Of a DNA stretch of 64,000 bases, positions 1 to 12,500 are shown piece by piece. The translations under genes and the position numbers were made by a program. This stretch comes from Chondrosia reniformis. Lineage: Eukaryota > Porifera > Demospongiae > Chondrillida > Chondrillidae. The notes under the pieces are model-generated. The model made no database searches. It was not told where the DNA came from and saw only the letters and a list, made by a program, of their open reading frames with translations. Where the stretch lies: contig OX359190.1 in the NCBI GenBank assembly GCA_947172415.1, positions 7,502,001 through 7,566,000 of the forward strand, written 5' to 3'. The stretch's first letter is position 1. The number at the start of each line of letters is the position of its first letter.

Positions 1-3000
1 GAGATAGGGCAAATTTTAAATTTCATCAAAATTTCAAAAACCCATTGGACATGCTCTATAGATGTCTGTGAATGCTGACACAAAGATTTAGCTTCATATC
101 TCTCCATTTGATAGAGTGACAGCCCTCAATGTACATTAAATTCTGGTATACAAAGTTAATGTATGGTGAGAGATAGGGCAAATTTTAAATTTCATCAAAA
201 TTTCAAAAACCCATTGGACATGCTCTATAGATGTCTGTGAATGCTGACACAAAGATTTAGCTTCCTATTTCTCCATTTGATAGAGTGAAAGCCCTCTATG
301 TACATTAAATTCTGTATACCAAGTTAATGTATGGTGAGAGATAGGGCAAATTTTAAATTTCATCAAAATTTCAAAAACCCATTGGACATGCTCTATAGAT
401 GTCTGTGAATGCTCACACAAAGATTTAGCTTCATATCTCTCCATTTGATAGAGTGACAGCCCTCAATGTACATTAAATTCTGGTATACAAAGTTAATGTA
501 TGGTGAGAGATAAGGCAAATTTTAAATTTCATCAAAATTTCAAAAACCCATTGGACATGCTCTATAGATGTCTGTGAATGCTGACACAAAGATTTAGCTT
601 CATATTTCTTCATTTGATAGAGTGACAGCCCTCAATGTACATTAAATTGTGGTATTTAAAGTTAATGTATGGTGAGAGATAGGGCAAATTTTAAGTTTCA
701 TCAAAATTTCAAAAACCCATTGGACATGATCTATAGATGTCTGTGAAGGCTGACACAAAGATTTAGCTTCCTATTTCTCCATTTGATAGAGTGACAGCCC
801 TCAATGTACAGTATACAAAGTTATGTATAGTGAGAGATAGGGCAAATTTTAAATTTCATCAAAATTTCAAAAACCCATTGGACATGCTCTATAGATGTCT
901 GTGAATGCTCACACAAAGATTTAGCATCATATCTCTCCATTTGATAGAGTGACAGTCCTCAATGTACATTAAATTCTGGTATTCAAAGTTAATGTATGGT
1001 GAGAGATAGGGCAAATTTTAAATTTCATCAAAATTTCAAAAAACCCATTGGACATGCTCTATAGATGTCTGTGAATGCTCACACAAAGATTTAGCATCAT
1101 ATCTCTCCATTTGATAGAGTGACAGTCCTCAATGTACATTAAATTCTGGTATACAAAGTTAATGTATGGTGAGAGATAGGGCAAATTTTAAATTTCATCA
1201 AAATTTCAAAAAACCCATTGGACATGCTCTATAGATGTCTGTGAATGCTCACACAAAGATTTAGCATCATATCTCTCCATTTGATAGAGTGACAGTCCTC
1301 AATGTACATTAAATTCTGGTATACAAAGTTAATGTATGGTGAGAGATAGGGCAAATTTTAAGTTTCATCAAAATTTCAAAAACCCATTGGACATGCTCTA
1401 TAGATGTCTGTGAATGCTCACACAAAGATTTAGCTTCATATTTCCCCATTTGATAGAGTAACAGCCCTCAATGTACATTAAATTCTGGTCTACAAAGTTA
1501 ATGTATGGTGAGAGATAAGGCAAATTTTAAATTTCATCAAAATTTCAAAAACCCATTGGACATGCTCTATAGATGTCTGTGAATGCTCACACAAAGATTT
1601 AGCTTCATATCTCTCCATTTGATAGAGTGACAGCCCTCAATGTACATTAAATTCTGGTATACAAAGTTAATGTATGGTGAGAGATAAGGCAAATTTTAAA
1701 TTTCATCAAAATTTCAAAAACCCATTGGACATGCTCTATAGATGTCTGTGAATGCTGACACAAAGATTTAGCTTCATATTTCTTCATTTGATAGAGTGAC
1801 AGCCCTCAATGTACATTAAATTGTGGTATTTAAAGTTAATGTATGGTGAGAGATAGGGCAAATTTTAAGTTTCATCAAAATTTCAAAAACCCATTGGACA
1901 TGATCTATAGATGTCTGTGAAGGCTGACACAAAGATTTAGCTTCATATTTCTCCATTTGATAGAGTGACAGCCCTCAATGTACAGTATACAAAGTTATGT
2001 ATAGTGAGAGATAGGGCAAATTTTAAATTTCATCAAAATTTCAAAAACCCATTGGACATGCTCTATAGATGTCTGTGAATGCTCACACAAAGATTTAGCA
2101 TCATATCTCTCCATTTGATAGAGTGACAGTCCTCAATGTACATTAAATTCTGGTATTCAAAGTTAATGTATGGTGAGAGATAGGGCAAATTTTAAATTTC
2201 ATCAAAATTTCAAAAAACCCATTGGACATGCTCTATAGATGTCTGTGAATGCTCACACAAAGATTTAGCATCATATCTCTCCATTTGATAGAGTGACAGT
2301 CCTCAATGTACATTAAATTCTGGTATACAAAGTTAATGTATGGTGAGAGATAGGGCAAATTTTAAATTTCATCAAAATTTCAAAAACCCATTGGACATGC
2401 TCTATAGATGTCTGTGAATGCTCACACAAAGATTTAGCTTCATATTTCCCCATTTGATAGAGTGACAGCCCTCAATGTACATTAAATTCTGGTCTACAAA
2501 GTTATTGTATGGTGAGAGATAGGGCAAATTTTAAATTACATCAAAATTTCAAAAACCCATTGGACATGCTCTATAGATGTCTGTGAATGCTCACACAAAG
2601 ATTTAGTATCATATCTCTCCATTTGATAGAGTGACAGTCCTCAATGTACATTAAATTCTGGTATACAAAGTTAATGTATGGTGAGAGATAGGGCAAATTT
2701 TAAATTTCATCAAAATTTCAAAAACCCATTGGACATGCTCTATAGATGTCTGTGAATGCTCACACAAAGATTTAGCATCATATCTCTCCATTTGATAGAG
2801 TGACAGTCCTCAATGTACATTAAATTGTGGTATTCAAAGTTAATGTATGGTGAGAGATAGGGCAAATTTTAAATTTCATCAAAATTTCAAAAAACCCATT
2901 GGACATGCTCTATAGATGTCTGTGAATGCTCACACAAAGATTTAGCTTCATATTTCCCCATTTGATAGAGTAACAGCCCTCAATGTACATTAAATTCTGG

Positions 3001-4145
3001 TCTACAAAGTTAATGTATGGTGAGAGATAAGGCAAATTTTAAATTTCATCAAAATTTCAAAAACCCATTGGACATGCTCTATAGATGTCTGTGAATGCTC
3101 ACACAAAGATTTAGTATCATATCTCTCCATTTGATAGAGTGACAGTCCTCAATGTACATTAAATTCTGGTATACAAAGTTAATGTATGGTGAGAGATAGG
3201 GCAAATTTTAAGTTTCATCAAAATTTCAAAAACCCATTGGACATGCTCTATAGATGTCTGTGAATGCTCACACAAAGATTTAGCTTCATATTTCTCCATT
3301 TGATAGAGTGAAAGCTCTCTATGTACATTAAATTCTGGTCTACAAAGTAATGTATTGTGAGAGATAGGGCAAATTTTAAGTTTCATCAAAATTTCAAAAA
3401 CCCATTGGACATGCTCTATAGATGCCTGTGAATGCTGACACAAAGATTTAGCTTCATATTTCTCCATTTGATAGAGTGACAGCCCTCAATGTACATTAAA
3501 TTCTGGTATACAAAGTTAATGTATGGTGAGAGATAGGGCAAATTTTAAGTTTCATCAAAATTTCAAAAACCCATTGGACCTGCTCTATAGATGTCTGTGA
3601 ATGCTCACACAAAGATTTAACTTCATATTTCCCCATTTGATAGAGTGACAGCCCTCAATGTACATTAAATTCTGGTATTTAAAGTTAATGTATGGTGAGA
3701 GATAAGGCAAATTTTAAGTTTCATCAAAATTTCAAAAACCCATTGGACATGATCTATAGATGTCTGTGAATGCTGACACAAAGATTTAGCTTCATATTTC
3801 TTCATTTGATAGAGTGACAGCCCTCAATGTACAGTATACAAAGTTATGTATAGTGAGAGATAGGGCAAATTTTAAATTTCATCAAAATTTCAAAAACCCA
3901 TTGGACATGCTCTATAGATGTCTGCGAATGCTGACACAAAGATTTAGCGTCATATTTCTCCATTTGATAGAGTGACAGCCCTCAATGTACATTAAATTCT
4001 GGTATTCAAAGTTAATGTATGATGAGAGATAGGGCAAATTTTAAATTTCATCAAAATTTCAAAAACCCATTGGACATGCTCTATAGATGTCTGCGAATGC
4101 TGACACAAAGATTTAGCTTCATATCTCGCCATTTGATAGAGTTAC
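1..4145. repeat. ~168-bp satellite array, about 25 monomers
   Basis: Head-to-tail monomers of 168-169 bp, each opening with GAGATAGGGCAAATTTTAA and closing near AATGTATGGT, fill the window from its first base, so the array probably continues to the left. A few monomers are about 11 bp shorter (tails at about 811, 1985 and 3834). Variants recur at fixed offsets: the TCTTCATTTG/GTGGTATTTAA variant and the short-tail variant both reappear 1,174 bp later, which implies a higher-order unit of seven monomers. Short ORFs on the minus strand simply read through the monomers and I do not regard them as genes. Confidence 0.97.
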
Positions 4146-4373
4146 AGAACTACAGTTACTGTACTGCTTTGTTAGAGAAAATTGCGTAATACTATATATG
4201 GCCGACCGTTAGAAGGTATAATATTATAATAAAGAAAAAAATTCCATACTATATCTGAAAATCTAGAATACTTTCCATTTTTTATACATAGGGATATATC
4301 CTCTGTAGTACTTGATTGTTATTGAAGTACTATCTATCCATATATTTTATATGGATCTCGTTAAAGTGAAATT

Positions 4374-4711
4374 TCGTCAATCGACAGCCAACGAAACTCC
4401 AAAGAAAAAAAGTTGGACCATACCGAACGCTACCATCCACGACGCTCATAGGCCGGGATCGGTGGTAACGCTCTGCCGAGTTGAGCTTTGGGTGTCACTT
4501 GCGTGAGAAGAACCAGTTCTTCTCGATATGGCCGACTCATATGAATCCTAAGATATCAGATGCCAATCCCACATTACGTGGAACCCCCCCGAAATCCGGA
4601 TTATTGGTGAGCACGTCTCTATGGCACCAACCGATTAGGAGACAGCTTCAGAGTCTAAGCGCTACCAACCTCTATGGGAACCGCAACCACCATAGAGATG
4701 TGTCCAGGTAG
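4374..4711 (+). pseudogene. Very decayed histone H3-like sequence (tentative)
   Basis: A GC-richer island next to the satellite. Around 4374 the sequence reads like the H3 N-tail RKSTGGKAPRKQL (here RQSTANETPKKKS), and at 4444-4480 a stretch resembles the H3 segment HRYRPGTVALRE (here HRPGSVVTL), about 24 nt closer than in H3. Near 4665 a TNL motif may match the H3 DTNLCAI region. The frame is not open throughout, so it could not encode a histone. The resemblance was judged by eye against a remembered H3 sequence and could be coincidence. Confidence 0.3.
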
Positions 4712-4799
4712 GCCTACTATATAAGGTTTTTCGCTTCTATTTATATGAAGTTTTGTCCAAAGAAAACGGTTGTGGTTGGGGCTTTTTTTTATATATTTC

Positions 4800-5107
4800 T
4801 CGTTATTTCCAGATCGGTGAATTGTTCCAAGCAGGTTTAAAGACATAGGCAGTATTTGTGGTTCATCTGAATACTGGGGAAAGCGAAAATAATCCTGTAA
4901 GTGTCTTAATGGGCCGAGGAGAACGACTTTTTTGATCCCAATTATTTTCCAGAAATCGTCAATTAATTCCACTCTAATTCCAGACCAGTAAATCGTTCCA
5001 AGCAATTTTACACACATGCGCAGTATTTCCAATACATCTCAAAACTGTGGCAAATGGATAAAATCCTGTATGTGTCTTGGTGGAGGGAGGAGAGCGACTT
5101 TTCATGA
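4800..5107. repeat. Two diverged tandem copies of a ~171-bp unit
   Basis: The stretch from 4809 (CCAGATCGGTGAATTGTTCC) recurs from 4980 (CCAGACCAGTAAATCGTTCC), and the copies stay collinear through ATCCTGTA-GTGTCTT and GAGAACGACTTTT/GAGAGCGACTTTT. Identity is clearly lower than within the satellite, so this is an older duplication. From 5108 to 5360 I see only AT-rich sequence including a (TA)n run at 5275-5294. Confidence 0.7.
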
Positions 5108-5359
5108 TACAGAAAACCATATAATATTGTGCGAGGTCCGATATTTATCGCCTTGACGATATTAATGTTTCTGATCGATATTTCACCTGACCCGGCTATA
5201 TGAATTACTCTAAATCTGATTCCAAACTTACGTTTTAGCGTAATATACCGATATAAATATATAGATTCAAATTTATATATATATATATATATACTAAGAA
5301 AATGTTTTTCAAAGAAACTGTAGCTCCAAAAATGTTGTTAAATATATTCTGTCTAGCTA

Positions 5360-5863
5360 TGTATTGTGAGAGATAGGGCAAATTTAATGTTCCATAAAAA
5401 TTTCAAAAATTCATTGGACATACTCTATAGGTGTCTATGAATGCTGACCCCAAGCCACCGGTTCATATCTTAACGGTTGACAGAGTTACAGCACTAAATG
5501 TACATTAAATTACTGATATTAAAAGTTAATGTATGGTGAGAAAAAGGGCAAATTTAAAGTTCCATCAAAATTTCAAAAATTCATTGGACATACTGTATAG
5601 GTGTCTATGAATGCTGACCCCAAGCCACTGCTTCATATCTTACCGGTTGACAGAGTTACAGCACTAAACGTACATTAAATTACTGGTATTAAAAGTAATT
5701 GTATGGTGAGAGATAGGGCAAATTTAAAGTTCCATCAAAATTTCAAAAACTGATTGCACATACTCTATAGGTATCTATGAATGCTGACCCCAAGCCACTG
5801 GTTCATATCTTAACGGTTGACAGAGTTACAGCACTAAATGTACATTAAATTACTGGTATATAC
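5360..5863. repeat. Second satellite subfamily, three ~169-bp monomers
   Basis: Three monomers begin with GAGAGATAGGGCAAATTTAA-like sequence at about 5370, 5539 and 5708. They are recognisably related to the main satellite (same TTTCAAAAA-CATTGGACATRCT core) but share their own changes, such as GACCCCAAGCCAC and GGTTGACAGAGTTACAGCAC. This is a diverged subfamily rather than a continuation of the array. Confidence 0.9.
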
Positions 5864-6189
5864 ATGCATATACGTAGCTGCTAAAAGTCGTTGTACTGTA
5901 TAGCTTTGTGTGTATATATGTGCATGAACCCCATGCAGCCTTTACTATATATATATAATTCATGGAGGATGCCCCTAGCTCTTATGATGTTTGTTGTACT
6001 GCTAAAACTTTTGAGGGATGAGTATTACTTTCACTGAATATACATATATGTCATTTTCTAGATCTCATATTAACTAAGTAAATATGAACATTGGGTTCTC
6101 TTTTCAATTAGTGGTGATTATCATTGCATTGATATAATTGCCAAGGCACTCATCATTCACTCAAACTGAAGAGAATGAATTTATAACAC

Positions 6190-6430
6190 TCATGGGGGTA
6201 TATACTTTATGAATTGTCTGTGAATGTTGCCACCAAGTGCTAACTTCACAACAGACCATTTGGTAGACTTGTAGAATTAAGTGTACTTTAAATTCTAGTA
6301 TACAAACATAATGCATGGTTAGAGATAGGACAAATATATCAAATATATGAGTATTATAATACAGTACATTAAAATTTGTAAAACTCATTAGATATGCATG
6401 CTTTATAAACATCTAAGAATGTTGACACCA
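6190..6430. repeat. Strongly decayed satellite monomers
   Basis: Fragments such as GTCTGTGAATGTTG, ACCATTTGGTAGA and AGTATACAAACATAATGCATGG line up in the order seen in the satellite, at much lower identity and with insertions. They extend the satellite history to within 80 bp of the CFAP206 stop codon. Confidence 0.5.
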
Positions 6431-6506
6431 GTGAAAATATGTAGATGACATGGAAAGGTAACACTTGTGCATGGTACGTACATGTACAGTCTATTAAGAT
6501 ACATGC

Positions 6507-9500
6507 TTAGGAATGAATGTTATTATGAGTTGCAACATCAAGTGTTAATTCAACTTTTTGGGGTTTAATGTCCTTTCCCCTTAGACCTGCCATAAACATA
6601 GCAGGTTTTGGTACACTAGTAGCATGGTCACTCCTTGTCTGAGATTCCTTTGTCCTATATGTACACACATAAAGATAGAAGGGACTAACCAAGTTATTCA
6701 ACATGATGTACAACCCTACCAAACACTCTACACACAAACATATGTATTAAATTATTCTGTGATAATGAAACCACAACCATCTTGATGTATCTTTTGAAAG
6801 GTCACTGAAGAAGACCCTCGGGGTCAAAATGCCTGACAACCAAGAAGAGATAACATAACTGTGTCTTTAGACGCTCTAAAAGTTGAAGGGTGATCCTTTC
6901 AAAAGATAAGTTCGACACAGTTAGAAGAAATCCTTATTCTATAATCTTGATGTATTAATAAGAATATGCACAATTAAGTTACAAATCTACTACACTCAAT
7001 CCTCCTTTATCCGGATGCCCAAGATACAGGCATGTCCCTCTACGAGGCAGCATGAAAGTGGTTGCTGAGTCAGTAAGCTGATAAAATGGCAATGGCAGCA
7101 GTTGCGTACATGTCCTGTGCATGGCCATTTTTGGAGGCAAATGTGCTTACCGATCTTGTTAATCGCCAAGAATGTGAACAAGTTCAGCAGCAAAGTGTGA
7201 AGTCAATTTTGAAATTCATTTTCCTCACACAGCAAGCGTTGTAGCTTACTCAATTTGTATATAAAACAGCTATACTCTTCAAGTGTTCTGAGTTCCGGCA
7301 TATCTGAGTTACGGACAGTGCCCGGTTACAAGGTGCCCCGATAAGGGAGGATTGAGTGTACTGGTAATTAGTTTATGCTATGTAGTATGAATTGTCAGCA
7401 AATGTGTGATACAAATGAACTACCAACTTTGAAAGGTAGACTTGAGTGTCATTCTCTCTTCTGTAGTGACTGAGGTCAGTTTGAGTTGAGTGAGTTAACT
7501 TTTGACGAAGGTTGGCCTGTTAGAACATAAATGTAAGTACTATGACTATTGAATAGAATGCACTGTATGTGCCATGACCGTAAACAATACGTGTATATAC
7601 ATACACACATACATATGTACCTCAAGTACCTGAACCAAGGAAAAGACAATGTAGGCAATTTGCCTTTTCTACAGCTTAAATGATTATAAAAAATGTTTTT
7701 TAATAAAAAAGTAATAATTTAATGTAGCTTACTAATTTAATGGCCTTTCTCCTAAGTTCCCATTCATTCCATTCATATGACTTAACAATGTTTGATTCCA
7801 TAGGATGAGTATCAGTTTGTGTTCCAGCATCTGCCTTCATCACCGGGGGCACTATCAAGCCTTCCTACATGCATATATACAGTATATATTCATCAGCATG
7901 TACAGACATCAATGTAGCTAAACCATACATAATGACCCTTAGATTTAACATTGACAGTCAAGGATTCACAAAAGATCAAGAAAAAGACCCAGGGTCACTG
8001 ATGAAGGGTGGAATTCCCAGAAGCAGCTGTCTGGCCCAGTGGAGCAGAAGAAGAAAGAAAAGACTCCTGTATCTTCTTTTTCCAAAGCTCTCATTAGGTG
8101 CAGTTCCCTATGGGCATTTTCATTTATTACAAAGTAGACATAGCACATAGGAAAATGGTGTATTAGATTATTCATCACAAGAGAGTTTCTACAATTAGTG
8201 GAGAAGGAGATGAAAGAAGGGAAAAGAAGGAAGAAAAGACTCCTATATCTTCATCCAAAGCTCTCTCCAGGTTTAGTTCCCCTATAGGCTCTTTTACGGA
8301 ATAGGCATAGCATGTAGGAAATGCAATTAGTAGTCAGTATGCATATTGTACAGATATTATTTAGTACTATGTACAGTGACAACATTAAATTTTTGGTATG
8401 AATAAATCAGTGCCACTCATCATGAGGGTATTCATACCAGCTGTGGCAAGAATGTTTATCAATGTGATTCATGCCTCATCCAGGTAAGGCTTACCATTTT
8501 ACCATTCCTGAGGGGAGCCAAGTGTGAATGCATTCCTAACAGATGAATCAGTTCTGGATTGCGCTTTCCAGCATTAACAGACATGCTCAGATGCCTAAAA
8601 GCACAATCAATTAATGCACATATATTCATACGTACACATTCATATAAAAGCTATAAACATTCAAATGTATGCATGTAAATACATACCCATATCATACATA
8701 TATGCATACACAATAGCAACCGAAGCTGCAAATCAAATGTTCTGTATTATGAGGAGTGTGTAATGACCCACTGGGACAGATACATGTTATGATATACGTA
8801 TGTAAGTACTGGGTCTTCGAGAGGAAACATGAATGGAGTATTGCTGTGGTAATTGTAGCTCAAGTGTAGAGTCCTGGTGGTCATAACCAGCTGTCCTGGG
8901 TTTGATTCCCAGTAATTGCTTTTTTCATGTTTTCCCTCTTCATGTTAGAAAAGGGTTATTTGTGATTCAATTATCACTTCAACTAATATATTATCCACTT
9001 TTTAGTCACTATACGAGGGGAAACATGAATGGAGTATTAACATTACTTAAGTTTGTGTATTAGCTTATGAAAACAAATATACAGTAGATGAATTCTGTGA
9101 CCACCATACGTATGGCATATCATATGAGTAAGCAGCCAATTAAACTCACTTTTCAGGCTCATTAGCAAAGGCATCTGCTGCCTCCCTATTGGAGAAGGCA
9201 TAGTATTTTCCTCTGTACTGTAAAACACCAATGGAAGGGTTGCCAGGCACTATAACACCATTGTGAACGCCAACCATGTGAGCACAGAAGGTCTATGGGA
9301 AGATTTATTTGTGCATATACCTTCAGTTACAATGTTTAATACATCAGATGAGACCAGATTTGTACATGAAAAATCTAAGATACCATTTTCCTACGTGCTA
9401 TATGCCTATTCTGTAAAAGAGCCTATAGGGGAACTAAACCTGAAGAGAGCTTTGGATGAAGATACAGGAGTCTTTTCTTCCTTCTTTTCCCTTCTTTCAT

Positions 9501-12500
9501 CTTCTTCTCCACTGGGTCAGACAGCCGTTTCTGGGAATTCCACCCTTCATCAGTGATCCTGGGAGTCTTTGTCTTTTTCTTTATCTTCTGTGAATCCTTG
9601 GCATACATGTTTTAACTTAGCCTTGCCTTACTTACTGTATAATGTAATGATGTACATACATACGCATATGATAAAGAGTTATGATATGCACAACTTACAT
9701 TAAACTCCAATGGTAATTGATTGAAATTTTTAATATTTTCTGGAAACAAGAATTCTGCCTTGCGATAAGCAGTAACATCCACTCTGTCTTCAAGGTTACT
9801 TTTCTGTTACACATGTCAAAAATAACATTCAATTTGGTAACAGAAATAGTCATATATACGCTGTACGTAGTCTAAATACATACGTACGTAGGTCCATGTA
9901 TGCAAGCATATGTAAGGTGGTCTATATGGACATACCAAGATATGTATGTAAGAACAGACAAGGATATGCCATATACTGTATAGTTAAGCATACCATTTGT
10001 AGTTTGTATCTCACCTGTATTCTTCTCTGCTCATCCGAGAGCACTACTGACTGGTTGACAACTATTTTTATTTCATCTCTAGCTACTATTTCAGCTGTGT
10101 TCTATGTCAAAATCATGTACATACGTATGTACGTATGTACGTATGTAGAAGCAAGGAATATAGATACGTAAGCTATTAGTACACAAACATATGTATGTAT
10201 TGTATACTAATATACCTTCAATAAATCAATGAGCAGTTATATACCAATTGTACGTACGTACAAATGAATATGAGTAAATGCATGAATGTTCAGGTGAAAT
10301 AAGAATAAGATCATTTTTACACATACGTACATCACTTAACCACACAATTCTCAAGTCAGATAGATTATTATTGTCAACGGTACTCACTTTGGTAAAAGGA
10401 GCTAGGCTTGTTAGTAAGCTGCTCAAAACACTCAGTAAAACTACTTCATCTTGGAAGCCACACCAGATTTGAGAAACAGCAATAAAGAGAGGCTATTATA
10501 AAAAGTAAGTACACGTTCATACGGTATATACGTAGTTCCATGTACATAGATACAAACACATACGTACATTTATCTATATGTATATACATATATGTGTATT
10601 AAAGGAGAAATGTGTGAACATTCCATATACATACAATACTGATGTTTACACTCTTGATAGGGTGTTACAGACGTACGTACGTATGTGAAAAGGAAGTTAC
10701 AAGTAGGCACAAAAGAGTGATGTAATTTTAATTGTTTAAATGTGTCAAACAGTTATAGGTGTACTCACGTATACTTGGGAGGTTGGAACAGCTGTCTTAG
10801 TTTGCACTGTGGTCCTCAGAGACTCCATTTTCATCCTAAATTCACCTTCTAACTTGTCGAGTTGCTCGGCACAAGTCAGAACATCAGCCTATTATACAAA
10901 ACATACATATTCCTTACACTTTACACTCACTAGTAGATTATAATGATAGCATTCACGTACATACACATTGACACACCTACATAGGTAGGGATGCAGGGCC
11001 TTCTTAAATTGTACTGTATCGTGCTAACTGTGTAGTCAAATCAAATGATTAGTAATGTAGCTAATCTAAATCTCTAAAATGCATGAAAACCTTTAGCCTC
11101 TGTACTGCACATGACAACATTTTCAAAATATAGCAGTGCAGGTGTAAGCTGTCTTTTTACACGTACATACGTATGTACAAAAGATGCTAAATTCCCCAGA
11201 TAATAACATTTATTTTACCATAAGTATCTTTAGGAATGCTTGGTGTTGCCTTGCATTGATTAATGACTCTTTCATATCCTTAATAGTAGACTCAGGTGGA
11301 GGTGGAAGGGGTGAATCAATCACGTGCACTAAAGCGGCTGTGGAGACAAAAAACATTTTTAAGAAGCTGTGAGTAAGAAATGTGGGTATTACGTAGCATA
11401 GATTTGGTAAGGAAATGAAAGGGAACCTGGGAAGGGTTCTAGTGTGGTAAGCAGTAAAAAAACTATATACTGGCCAATTTTTAAACATTTTGGAAGCAAC
11501 CAATGTATTTCGTACTTAAACCTATCAATCACCATAAGTATGTGTACGTACATAAAGTCATGAAACTGTATATACGTATTTTTTTTATGTACATAGAATG
11601 TTAGAATGTTGTCCCCGTGGCTCTTTAATGTGTACATGGACCATATATTGAGGGAGGCGAAGGAGAGGTTTAGTGGAGGAGTCAAACTGGAAGATAGAAA
11701 TGTGCAGTCTCTCTTATTTGCGGATGACCTAATGCTAGTGGCTGAGAAAGAGGAGGATGTGGAGAGCAATCTAAGGATCTTAGACGGTGTGATGGCAAAG
11801 TGGCAGATGAAGATAAACTGGGGGAAGACTAAGGCAATGGTTGTGAAAAGAGGAGGAGGTCCATGCAATGTATCGGTAAAGGGGGAGAAGATAGAAGAAG
11901 TGAAAGTGATGAAGTATTTAGGGGCAATGTTCAATGAGGAGGGGTCATGCGAAGATGAGGTTGATAGCAGAATAGGGCTGACATGCAGAACCATAGGGGC
12001 ACTGAGAAAGGAGGTTGTAGATCGTAAAGAGCTAAGCAAGGCCACAAAATTGAGAGTATACAATGCCGTGGTGAAGCCTACACTACTCTATGGCAGTGAA
12101 ACGTGGACACTGCAGAACAGGCACAAGAAGAAGCTGCAGGCAACAGAGATGAGATACCTGAGGAAAGTTGAGGGTGTCACAAGAATGGACAGGATGAGAA
12201 GCGATGACATTAGAGAGAGACTGAGGCAAGAAGATGTTATTGATACTGTAATAAGAAAGAAGAAGCAATGGATGAAGAAGATTGAAGAGATGCCAGAAGA
12301 GAGACTAGTGAAGACGGTGTATATAGAGGAGCTGCCAGGAAAGAGACCAAGAGGGAGACCGCGGAAAAGATGGGAAGATGACTTGAATTAATGATAAAAC
12401 TTATACAGAACTGTGCATGCATATATCTAAGTTCGTATATCTTTATTTTAAAGCAACAGGTCCAGTAGGTATTATAACAATATGTATTCTGGCTACCTCC

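Noticed and set aside
3159-3467. 102-codon frame within the satellite (minus)
   Set aside because: It is the satellite monomer read twice; neighbouring monomers are not open and there is no gene context.
8845-8925. Functional tRNA gene
   Set aside because: Only A- and B-box-like stretches are preserved, flanked by target duplications; this is a SINE.
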